NCBI GenBank assembly: GCA_001831055.1
Contig: MIDO01000101.1
Span: 1-14,613 of the forward strand
Direction of reading: 5' to 3'
Source: Verrucomicrobia bacterium GWC2_42_7
GTDB taxonomy: Bacteria; Verrucomicrobiota; Verrucomicrobiia; Opitutales; GWC2-42-7-A
DNA length: 14,613 bases
Shown here piece after piece: positions 6,327 through 12,565 of this stretch; the stretch's first letter is position 1, and each line of letters starts with the position of its first letter. The notes below the pieces were generated by a model. It had not been told where the DNA came from. It saw only the letters and a program-made list of their open reading frames with translations, and searched no databases. Position numbers and translations under genes: made by a program.

Positions 6327-7414
6327 CTAGGGCTTTTCCTTAGAAGGATGAACGGGGGCATCCGTGCGGGGTGCAACGTGGATGGAAAATTCTTTTTCTT
6401 GTTTTCCTCTAAGGACTTGGACAGCGAGGTTGTTCCCGGGTTTTGAGAAGAAGATGGCGTTGATGACGTCGTCGATTTTGGAGATGGGGAATCGACCGAT
6501 TTTTAGGAGCACATCCCCTTCTTTGAGTCCAGCCTTGTCTGCAGGCGAGTTGGAAGAGACTTTTAGGACGTAGCGGCCAGAAGTATCTGTTTCGATGCCG
6601 ATATAGGCATAACTTACTTTTTCGGAAAAAAGGATATCATCGCGGATGCGACGAATAGCGCGTGCTGGAATAATGAAAGAAGACCGTGTTTCCTGAATTG
6701 AAACCGACATCATTCCGACGAAATTTCCTAGCAAGTCAAAGATCGGGGCGCCTCCATCTGCCCCTTCACATGGGAGGGAGGAACGCATGTAAGTCGTTGG
6801 CCATATCTTGGATAAGGATGGGCAAACGGTATTGTAATCCGACAAAAACCCAAAGGAAGGAGAAATATTGAGATTTAACTTATTGCTGATGCAGAGCAGG
6901 AATGTTCCAATGGGAGGAAGCTCAACGGAATCTCCGAGGTCAATGAAGGAGAGATTTTCCGGTGTCTTCTTTAGCTTGAGGATGGCCATGTTCGTTGTGG
7001 GGTCTATCCCTAAAACATCAGCCACAAAAGGTAAATTGTCATGTTCGATCCATACAAGGTTGCGATCGGCAATGGTATTGGCATCGGTTACGATGTGCCC
7101 GTCACGGCTTATAAGAAACCCTGTCCCTATCTTGAGGGATGTGTTTGCTTCCTTTTTCGATTCATCAAGCTGCTCTGAAATGCTTGCGGAAGCAAAGACT
7201 TTGACCGTACTTCTGCGTTTTTGCTGGATTAAATCGATGAAGCGATTCTGGAATACTAAAAAGAAGTCAGACGCTTCTGGATTTGATTTAGGCGCAGGCA
7301 GGGCATCCCCTGCTAATAGCGGCGTTAAAAGGGTAAAAAAAAACTAGAAAGCGCCAAAAGCCTCTTTTTTAGAGGTCTCCAGTTTTTAACAAAGAATCCG
7401 TTATGCTTGCTCAC
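6327..7414 (-). CDS. HtrA/DegP-like pseudoprotease with PDZ domain; apparent frameshift in signal peptide
   Basis: Trypsin-fold (S1C) domain plus one C-terminal PDZ, probably periplasmic. The fold landmarks GTGFLISRDGHIVT, GIDPTTNMAILKL and GADGGAPIFD align with HtrA, but the catalytic triad is gone: His is Asn (codon 7079-7077), Asp is Asn (6992-6990) and Ser is Asp (6758-6756). The PDZ domain (YIGIE to about VAPR, 6609-6366) looks normal. The body frame is open only to a TAG at 7346-7344 and has no start codon before a GTG at 7025 inside the protease domain. In the neighbouring frame a GTG at 7414 leads into KKRLLALSSFF, which would complete a signal peptide with FTLLTPLLAGDALPAP if one T were added to the nine-T run at 7343-7335, giving 362 residues. 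It is probably the last gene of the sigma/anti-sigma unit, 115 nt after it. A pseudogene is possible, but the long intact body argues against simple decay. Confidence 0.82.
7335..7343 (-). other. Nine-T homopolymer joining signal-peptide frame to protease-domain frame
   Basis: The coding (minus) strand reads CTAG followed by nine T and ACCC. Upstream in one frame is KKRLLALSS; downstream in the next frame is TLLTPLLAGDALPAP. Ten (or seven) T would fuse them in frame. Runs of nine or more A or T are known sites of transcriptional slippage, of phase variation by replication slippage, and of sequencing error. Which applies here cannot be decided from this window. Confidence 0.65.
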
Positions 7415-7529
7415 AGACAAAGTAAAATGTTTTATGCTGTTTTGAAAAACCTAATTTTCTTTAAATCCAACACTGGTACCTAGAAGGATTCCTAGCCCTT
7501 TCATCTTTCTTTTTCCCACGCACTAGCGA

Positions 7530-7985
7530 TTAGTACGCGGTATTGAATTGAAAGGAAATTGTTGGGGACGAAGGAGAAAGGACCATTCCTGACATTAAAA
7601 AGAAATCCGAAGACGTTGAAACGCCGACTTTTTGGCAAATAAGCTCTTTTTGGGTGCTTGGTGATTCAAGAATTTTGCGAATTTTATCTGATGCAAAATC
7701 ATCCTGAGCAACACAATGCAGGGGTGTGAAAACAGCCGAGTAAAAAGAAAATGACAAAACAAATACCGCTGCCGTCGAAAGAGATATTGCTGGATTCTTG
7801 AAGAAAGCAACGATCTCTCTTGCCGCGTGCTTAAAAATGCTTTCCTTTCTTATCGCCATCCTGAACATCTTTTGTTTCAGTTCCTCATCGAATCGGTTCC
7901 AAAACTCTTGAGATGGTTTCTCTAGTCGCTTAATACGCAACAAATTGCTTAATTGATCAAATTGATCCTGGGATTTTAACGACAT
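7530..7985 (-). CDS. Probable membrane-anchored anti-sigma factor
   Basis: A 151-residue protein with a charged cytoplasmic N-terminal part (1-65), one hydrophobic segment (about 66-87, AISLSTAAVFVLSFSFYSAVF) and a short outer tail (88-151). Its start lies 6 nt after the stop of the ECF sigma gene, so the two are almost certainly co-transcribed. Position and topology match RseA/MucA-type anti-sigma factors that hold an ECF sigma factor at the inner membrane. The N-terminal pattern RIKRLEKPSQEFWNRFDEEL recalls small proteins encoded next to RpoE-like genes in Verrucomicrobiota (from memory). The zinc-binding HxxxCxxC motif of many anti-sigma factors is absent. The role rests on context and topology, not on a recognised domain; the tail (Cys91, Cys117) has no known motif. 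Confidence 0.6.
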   Translation of the reverse strand: MSLKSQDQFDQLSNLLRIKRLEKPSQEFWNRFDEELKQKMFRMAIRKESIFKHAAREIVAFFKNPAISLSTAAVFVLSFSFYSAVFTPLHCVAQDDFASDKIRKILESPSTQKELICQKVGVSTSSDFFLMSGMVLSPSSPTISFQFNTAY

Positions 7986-7991
7986 GTTTTT

Positions 7992-8621
7992 TTAATGGAT
8001 ATAGTCTTTTAGCTTACTTTGAAGTTCGGATTTTGCATAGTGGAGACGTGACCGTACCGTGCCTTCTGAGCACTTCATAATGACTGCAATCTCCTGATGA
8101 CTCAAACCCTCAACTTCAAAAAGAACAATAACAGTCCTATGTTTAGGAGACAGACTCTGAAGCGCTTCGTTCAATTTTTCTTGTAATTCTTTTAAGAAAG
8201 TTGGCTTATCTGATGTCATTTTCGACGCCAAGATATTACCTAACTCATTGTGGCTCACTTCTTCCGTGAGGGTCTCCAAGCTAAAAAATCGACGAAGTCT
8301 ATTTTTTCTTAAGAAATTAATAGCAGTATTTACGGCAATACGATAAATCCAGGTGTAAAAAGCGGAATTTCCCTTAAAACGATGGATTGAACGAAAGGCT
8401 CGAATAAAAGCATCTTGCGCGATATCCGATGCATCTTCTTTGTTAGAAGTAATGTTATAAACGACAGAAAATAAGCGTTCGCGGTATTTAACAACCAGCT
8501 GATCAAAGGCTGCAACGTCCCCAGCTCTAACTCGCTCAACTAAAGCAAAATCCTCACTCCTCTCCGGGACAATGACCTCGGAACTTGTAAAAGTAGAAGC
8601 TATGGACTTAAAAACGCTCAT
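7992..8621 (-). CDS. rpoE: ECF (RpoE-like) RNA polymerase sigma factor
   Basis: Group 4 sigma factor of 209 residues. Region 2 covers about 38-108, with the core-binding and -10 recognition segment DASDIAQDAFIRAFRSIHRF (63-82) followed by WIYRIAVNTAINFLRK. Region 4 covers about 143-205, with a helix-turn-helix (LSHQEIAVIMKCSEGTVRSRL, 173-193) for -35 recognition. Regions 1.1 and 3 are absent, as is usual for ECF factors; the N-terminal extension of about 24 residues is slightly long. It is the first gene of a unit with a probable anti-sigma factor and an HtrA-like protein, which suggests an envelope-stress regulon. Autoregulation is likely by analogy, but I could not find a convincing ECF-type promoter in the upstream gap. 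There is no Shine-Dalgarno sequence before the ATG. Confidence 0.95.
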   Translation of the reverse strand: MSVFKSIASTFTSSEVIVPERSEDFALVERVRAGDVAAFDQLVVKYRERLFSVVYNITSNKEDASDIAQDAFIRAFRSIHRFKGNSAFYTWIYRIAVNTAINFLRKNRLRRFFSLETLTEEVSHNELGNILASKMTSDKPTFLKELQEKLNEALQSLSPKHRTVIVLFEVEGLSHQEIAVIMKCSEGTVRSRLHYAKSELQSKLKDYIH

Positions 8622-8926
8622 AAAAAGAATCGCCCCGATAAGACCTTAAACGCTCACCTTCAAAAAGCCAAATTCCCCCTAGCTGGAGTTCTTGTTTAAA
8701 CAATATCAATAAATAACTAACCCTACCCAAATAGCAAGATTTTTTTATGGGAACCTCTTTCTGCGCGTTATTGAAATAAAGTTCACCTTGTCCGCCTCCT
8801 CGAAATGTTGAACTTTGCAGCAACTACATGCGACGTCGAGTTTCGAATGCGTTGGGTCTCGGGCCCACACTTAGCTATTTGCAGAATACGCTTCCCTTTT
8901 CGGGAAGATGTGTGTATAAATAAAGT
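8622..8926. other. Divergent intergenic region between rpoE-like and PilC/GspF genes
   Basis: These 305 nt must hold the promoters for both divergent genes. A small hairpin CTTCCC-ttttc-GGGAAG lies at 8891-8907, and a TATAAA box at 8915-8920 sits only 7 nt before the PilC/GspF ATG, with no matching -35 hexamer. On the rpoE side the sequence is A+T-rich and I see no clear -10/-35 pair. Fragments of repeat R occupy 8781-8855. Confidence 0.5.
8781..8855 (+). repeat. Repeat R, copy 4 (partial, rearranged)
   Basis: The segment 8781-8824 (GTTCACCTTGTCCGCC, then CTCGAAATGTTGAACTTTGC, then AGCAAC) matches the right half of the copy at 10091-10243. The stretch 8832-8852 (GACGTCGAGTTTCGAATGCG then TTGG) resembles the left half. 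Right half precedes left half, so this is a remnant or a junction of two truncated copies. Confidence 0.5.
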
Positions 8927-10084
8927 ATGGTAATGTTAAATCCTCAGGGCTCATCCGGGAAAAAGGAACAGCCCCATCAAAAAGTAACGACAGATCAAAA
9001 ATGGCAGGTAGCCCAAAACCAGCCAAGCCCCTTAAAAAGAGGGAAAAAAATCCCGCTAAATGAGTTGGCTCTATTCACGCAACAAGTTTCGTCTATGCTA
9101 AAAGCAGGGTTGCCCATTATATCCTCCATAGACGCTTTCCTTGAAGAACTTAAGTCACCAATATTCAAGAGAATCTTAACTCAAATTCGAAATGAAGTCG
9201 TCAAAGGAACGTCCCTTTCTGATGCATTAAAACAGTTTCCTGGATCCTTTCCTGTTATATTTATAAGCATGATTGAGGCCGGTGAAGCGTCTGGTTCGCT
9301 TGCAGAAGTTATGGAAAATCTTGCCCTCTACTTTGATAAATCCTTAAAATTGGTTAAAAAAGTCAAGAGCGCCATGACCTATCCGGCGGTTATCTTGTCC
9401 ATTGCTATCGTGTTAGTTGTCAGCATTCTTGTATTTATTGTTCCTGTTTTTACAGGCATGTTTGCAAGCCTTGGAGCGACACTTCCCTTGCCCACACGTA
9501 TCCTTATTGCGGTCAGCAACTGCTTGGGCCATAACTTTCACTGGGTTCTTCTAGGCGGAGGACTCCTCTTTTGGTGGTTAAAGACGTTCCTTAACACCGC
9601 ACAAGGGAAACACATAAGGGATGTCATTGTTAGAAAAATCCCCCTATTTGGCGAAATGTCCATTAAATCTAATTCCGCTAGATTTTGCAGAACCTATTCT
9701 GTCCTTCTCAGTAGTGGCGTTCCCATTTTAAAAGCTATAGAAATCTGTACTAATATCACCGAAAACACCTTTTTGATAAAAGTTTGTAAGCAAATCTCCG
9801 AAGGTGTAAAGTCTGGTAAACAATTGTCCGACATTTTGTCTACCAATACCTACTTTCCCTCTCTTGTCCTGCAAATGGTTAAAGCGGGAGAAAAAGCAGG
9901 TAACGTGGAAAAAATGATCCTCAGTGCGGCAGATACCTTTGATAACGATGTCAATAACTTAGTATCTGCCCTCACCTCACTCATTGAACCTGCTCTTATC
10001 TGCTTCCTCGGGGTAACTATGGGTGGTATCGTCGTCGCTGTCTTCCTCCCTATCTTCAACCTATCTTCTGTTGTTGGCGGCTAA
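8927..10084 (+). CDS. PilC/GspF inner-membrane platform protein of type IV pilus or type II secretion
   Basis: Polytopic inner-membrane protein that organises pilus or pseudopilus assembly by linking the cytoplasmic ATPase to the pilin machinery. The 385 residues contain two T2SSF repeats, about 46-173 and 250-374. Each has the family helix motif (FTQQVSSMLKAGLPI and CRTYSVLLSSGVPI) and a GE signature (IEAGEASGSL, 116-125; VKAGEKAGNV, 318-327). Three hydrophobic segments lie at about 151-174, 200-218 and 350-376. The polar N-terminal 45 residues are typical of PilC. The ATG at 8927 is chosen; an ATG two codons later (8933) is equally possible. No ATPase, pilin or secretin gene adjoins it, so PilC and GspF cannot be told apart. 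Repeat R copy 3 begins 6 nt after its stop. Confidence 0.93.
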   Translation: MVMLNPQGSSGKKEQPHQKVTTDQKWQVAQNQPSPLKRGKKIPLNELALFTQQVSSMLKAGLPIISSIDAFLEELKSPIFKRILTQIRNEVVKGTSLSDALKQFPGSFPVIFISMIEAGEASGSLAEVMENLALYFDKSLKLVKKVKSAMTYPAVILSIAIVLVVSILVFIVPVFTGMFASLGATLPLPTRILIAVSNCLGHNFHWVLLGGGLLFWWLKTFLNTAQGKHIRDVIVRKIPLFGEMSIKSNSARFCRTYSVLLSSGVPILKAIEICTNITENTFLIKVCKQISEGVKSGKQLSDILSTNTYFPSLVLQMVKAGEKAGNVEKMILSAADTFDNDVNNLVSALTSLIEPALICFLGVTMGGIVVAVFLPIFNLSSVVGG

Positions 10085-10090
10085 GAGGCT

Positions 10091-10243
10091 TTTTAGAAGG
10101 TTGCGAAAGCATGAGTTCAGCATTTTGAGTGTGTTGGACGTCGGATTCACATTCGGTCACGTACGTATGTACGCTCCCTCATGTTCACCTTGTCCGCTTT
10201 CTCAAAAAGTTGAACTCATGCTTTCGGCAACCTTCTTAGAAAA
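10091..10243 (+). repeat. Large hairpin repeat R, copy 3 (about 40-bp arms)
   Basis: Arms 10091-10129 and 10201-10243 pair with few mismatches (AGAAGGTTGCGAAAGCATGA and GTTCA on the left; TGAACTCATGCTTTCGGCAA and CCTTCT on the right). The arm sequence differs completely from copies 1 and 2, but the core is shared: TGTTGGAC, GTCACGTACGTATGTACGCTC and TTCACCTTGTCCGC. It lies directly after the PilC/GspF gene. Confidence 0.85.
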
Positions 10244-10453
10244 ACCAACGATTGGGCCTTGCATATTTTAATGTGAACCGCAAAGAACCTCACCTCTCAA
10301 TATAATTAACTACACCTTAAAAAGAAAAGGGTTTGGATTTATCAATAAATAAAATTTGGATTTACTATATACCTGGAAAGGCGAATTTTGGATAATGGAA
10401 GTGAGTTATCCATTTTATTCTTAAAGAGTTATTGTTTTTAATGGGTTGTCTCT
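10244..10453. other. A+T-rich spacer without recognised genes
   Basis: No credible coding region. It holds a direct repeat TTGGATTTA (10333-10341 and 10356-10364) and a weak inverted pair TGGATAA...TTATCCA around 10388-10411. No function assigned. Confidence 0.35.
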
Positions 10454-10495
10454 TTGCGCTGGAATAAATTCCTTGTGGAATTTATTCCAGCGCAA
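10454..10495. repeat. Perfect 19-bp hairpin with TTGT loop
   Basis: Left arm TTGCGCTGGAATAAATTCC (10454-10472), loop TTGT, right arm GGAATTTATTCCAGCGCAA (10477-10495), with no mismatch. Directly after it comes the module GCGCAACGACCTCCTTTTCG (10490-10509) that accompanies other hairpins in this window, then hairpin P1c. Confidence 0.85.
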
Positions 10496-10518
10496 CGACC
10501 TCCTTTTCGGAAGGGGTG

Positions 10519-10557
10519 CGGGGAAACGCTTTTAGGCGACTAAAAGCAGTTTCCCCG
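10519..10557. repeat. Hairpin P1c upstream of the transaldolase-family gene
   Basis: Arms CGGGGAAACGCTTTTAG (10519-10535) and CTAAAAGCAGTTTCCCCG (10540-10557) with loop GCGA and one bulged base. Same family as 1710-1752 and 4547-4593. A short T-run (10561-10566) follows nearby, so on the plus strand it is the most terminator-like of the set. Confidence 0.8.
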
Positions 10558-10629
10558 AAATTTTTTAAAGATAAAAAAGACATAAAATAAGATTGCGATT
10601 GGAGGCCTAACGTTGGAGAATTTTCACAT

Positions 10630-11349
10630 ATGGTTAAAATTAGCGACTTAGGAATCGAGTTATATGCGGATGGAGCTGATTACAAAGGTATTATTGAGCT
10701 CAATCAAAAAAGTTTTATCAAAGGAATTACGACAAATCCATCTTTGATGAAAAAAGCAGGAATTGCTGATTATGAGGGGTTTGCGAAAGAGGTCCTAAAA
10801 GTGGTTACTGCTAAGCCCATCTCTTTCGAGGTCTTTTCGGACGACCTGCAAGAAATGAAACGCCAAGCGAGGAAAATCCAAAGTTGGCAAAAGAACGTCT
10901 TTGTCAAAATCCCCGTGTGTAATACCAAGGGAGAGTCTACCGCGGGTATTGTTCAGGAATTGTCTCATGAGGGAATCCAACTCAATGTAACAGCGCTATT
11001 CACGCTGGAACAAATAAAAGATATGATTGCTGCCCTGTCTCCCGATACAAGCAGCATCTTATCCGTGTTTGCAGGACGCACTTCAGAAACAGGCGTAGAT
11101 CCCATGCCGATCATCAAAACAGCAAAATCTTTGATCGCAACAAAACCAAAAATTAAGTTACTTTGGGCCTGCGTCAGGGAAGTTTATAATATTATCCAAG
11201 CCCAGGAGTCGGGTTGCGATATCATAACTGTTCCACACGATATCTTGGCAAAAGCCGAACTCACCCTAGGAAAATCTCTCGAGGATATGACCCTCGAAGC
11301 CGTCCGCGCTTTTGACAAAGATGCAAGATCCGTAGGCTTTAAGCTGTAG
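10630..11349 (+). CDS. Transaldolase / fructose-6-phosphate aldolase family protein
   Basis: Class I aldolase of the small transaldolase family, which either transfers a dihydroxyacetone unit in the pentose phosphate pathway or cleaves fructose 6-phosphate. The 239 residues are slightly longer than the typical 215-220 of this subfamily. Motifs: YADGAD (12-17), the phosphate/substrate loop GITTNPSLM (32-40), the Schiff-base lysine Lys93 in NVFVKIPV, NVTALFT (119-125) and the SVFAGR strand (145-150). The C-terminal ITVPHDIL segment is also typical. Transaldolase and fructose-6-phosphate aldolase activity cannot be separated by eye. The ATG is preceded by GGAG (10615-10618) at 11 nt, the nearest thing to a Shine-Dalgarno sequence in this window. 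It stands alone, convergent with cheB across a perfect hairpin. Confidence 0.88.
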   Translation: MVKISDLGIELYADGADYKGIIELNQKSFIKGITTNPSLMKKAGIADYEGFAKEVLKVVTAKPISFEVFSDDLQEMKRQARKIQSWQKNVFVKIPVCNTKGESTAGIVQELSHEGIQLNVTALFTLEQIKDMIAALSPDTSSILSVFAGRTSETGVDPMPIIKTAKSLIATKPKIKLLWACVREVYNIIQAQESGCDIITVPHDILAKAELTLGKSLEDMTLEAVRAFDKDARSVGFKL

Positions 11350-11391
11350 CAAAAGATATATAGTATAGTTAATAGCATTGAGAATAGATAC

Positions 11392-11431
11392 GCGAAAACC
11401 TTTCTTTTCTTGTGAAAAGAAAGGTTTTCGC
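11392..11431. terminator. Perfect hairpin P3b between convergent genes, putative bidirectional terminator
   Basis: Arms GCGAAAACCTTTCTTTTC (11392-11409) and GAAAAGAAAGGTTTTCGC (11414-11431) form an 18-bp perfect stem with loop TTGT. It sits 42 nt after the transaldolase-family stop and 33 nt beyond the cheB stop, the usual place for a shared terminator. No long T-run follows on either strand, so classical intrinsic termination is not assured. The same palindrome recurs at 5879-5918. Confidence 0.55.
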
Positions 11432-11464
11432 ATCTTGTCTCTTCTTTAATGTTTTATGCTATAT
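11430..11464 (+). repeat. Dispersed repeat T, copy 2
   Basis: GCATCTTGTCTCTTCTTTAA...TTATGCTATAT is the reverse complement of 3851-3884 with about three differences. It occupies exactly the space between hairpin P3b and the cheB stop codon at 11465-11467. Confidence 0.6.
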
Positions 11465-12559
11465 CTAAGTGATCTTGGTTGTTTGAAGTTTTGGGGAAAG
11501 CGAGCAAAGGGTATTGTAGAGAACGCTTGGCATGGTGGAGAGGGGCACGATTTGTTCGGCGGCGCCGACATCGAGGGCGGCCTGGGGCATTCCGTACGAG
11601 GCGGAGCTTTGTTGGTCTTGTGCGAATGTTCTGGCGCCTTGTTTTTTGAGGGCGGATAATCCTTCGGCGCCGTCTTTCCCCATACCTGTTAAGATTGCAG
11701 CGACGGCGTATTTTCCTGCAGACTTGGCTGCGCTTTTAAAAAGGACATCGACGGCTGGGCGCTGATACCATACTTTTGGGTCTTTGGACAATTTTATATG
11801 GTATTTGTGATTAAAGAGTACGCGCATGTGGTAATCCCCAGGAGCGATGAAAGCAACGCCTTGAGTTAGTTCTTCGCCGTCTTCCGCTTCTTTTACTTTA
11901 AATTTGCAACACTCATTTAGTCGGAGTGCGAAAGCTTTTGAGAAGTAGGATGGAATGTGCAAGACGACGCAAATGGGAGGAATGTTTGGGGGGAGGGAAG
12001 TCAATATGCTTCTTAGGGCATCGGTGCCTCCAGTGGAAGCACCGAGGAGTAAAATTTGCTTAGGGTGGAATGTGATATTCTGGCTACTTATTACAGAATC
12101 AATTTGTTCATTAGCGAGTTGGTTTGTTTTGTGCGCAACGGAAGCAAGAGCCGATATTTTGGAAAGAGAGGCTGCACGTACTTTATTTATGAGAGAAAGC
12201 TCCAAATTTTCTAAGTTTTCAGAGAAAGGAGGTAACGGTTTATAGATAACATCGACAGCTCCCAATTCGAATGCTTGATTGATCGTACGCGAGCTCCTTT
12301 CCTCTTGGGAAGTTACCACAAGGACTGGCATGGGGCTGGTTTCCATTAAAATTTTTAGGAAATGAAGCTCTCCTCTGTCCGGTGTTTGTATATCCAGGGT
12401 TAAGACGTCCGGCTTGAGTTCCCCTATTTTTTTTCGAGCGTCATATAGGTTGTTGACGATGCCTACAATATGGATTAAAAAATCCTTTTTGAGGATGCTT
12501 TGCAAGAGATTGGAGCTTTCTGTTGAAGCATTGATTATCAACAAGCGGATTCTTTCCAT
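11465..12559 (-). CDS. cheB: CheB, chemoreceptor glutamate methylesterase / response regulator
   Basis: Removes methyl groups from (and deamidates) chemoreceptor glutamates during adaptation; acts in the cytoplasm at receptor arrays. The 364 residues comprise an N-terminal receiver (about 4-125), a linker (126-166) and the CheB methylesterase domain (167-355). The esterase triad is intact: Ser175 in GASTGG, His201 in LHIP and Asp296 in GMGKDG. In the receiver, Asp56 (LTLDIQTP), Thr83 and Lys107 (YKP) are at the expected positions, but the metal-binding acidic pair (usually DD after the first strand) is Asn10-Ala11. Phosphorylation by CheA may therefore be weak or absent. It starts 6 nt after the cheR stop, so the two form an operon. 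No cheA, cheW or receptor gene is in the window. Confidence 0.95.
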   Translation of the reverse strand: MERIRLLIINASTESSNLLQSILKKDFLIHIVGIVNNLYDARKKIGELKPDVLTLDIQTPDRGELHFLKILMETSPMPVLVVTSQEERSSRTINQAFELGAVDVIYKPLPPFSENLENLELSLINKVRAASLSKISALASVAHKTNQLANEQIDSVISSQNITFHPKQILLLGASTGGTDALRSILTSLPPNIPPICVVLHIPSYFSKAFALRLNECCKFKVKEAEDGEELTQGVAFIAPGDYHMRVLFNHKYHIKLSKDPKVWYQRPAVDVLFKSAAKSAGKYAVAAILTGMGKDGAEGLSALKKQGARTFAQDQQSSASYGMPQAALDVGAAEQIVPLSTMPSVLYNTLCSLSPKLQTTKIT

Positions 12560-12565
12560 CGAAGC

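Noticed and set aside
6068..6376. 102-codon minus-strand open frame
   Set aside because: Made of repeat R copy 2 and an out-of-frame part of the HtrA-like gene.
8686..8760. ECF-type autoregulatory promoter upstream of rpoE
   Set aside because: A GAACT box is present on the minus strand near 8690, but no matching -10 element lies at the right spacing.
4162..10243. Repeat R considered as an insertion sequence
   Set aside because: No transposase frame in any copy and no visible target-site duplication; at most a non-autonomous element.
10023..10271. 82-codon open frame after the PilC/GspF gene
   Set aside because: Out-of-frame end of that gene plus repeat R copy 3.
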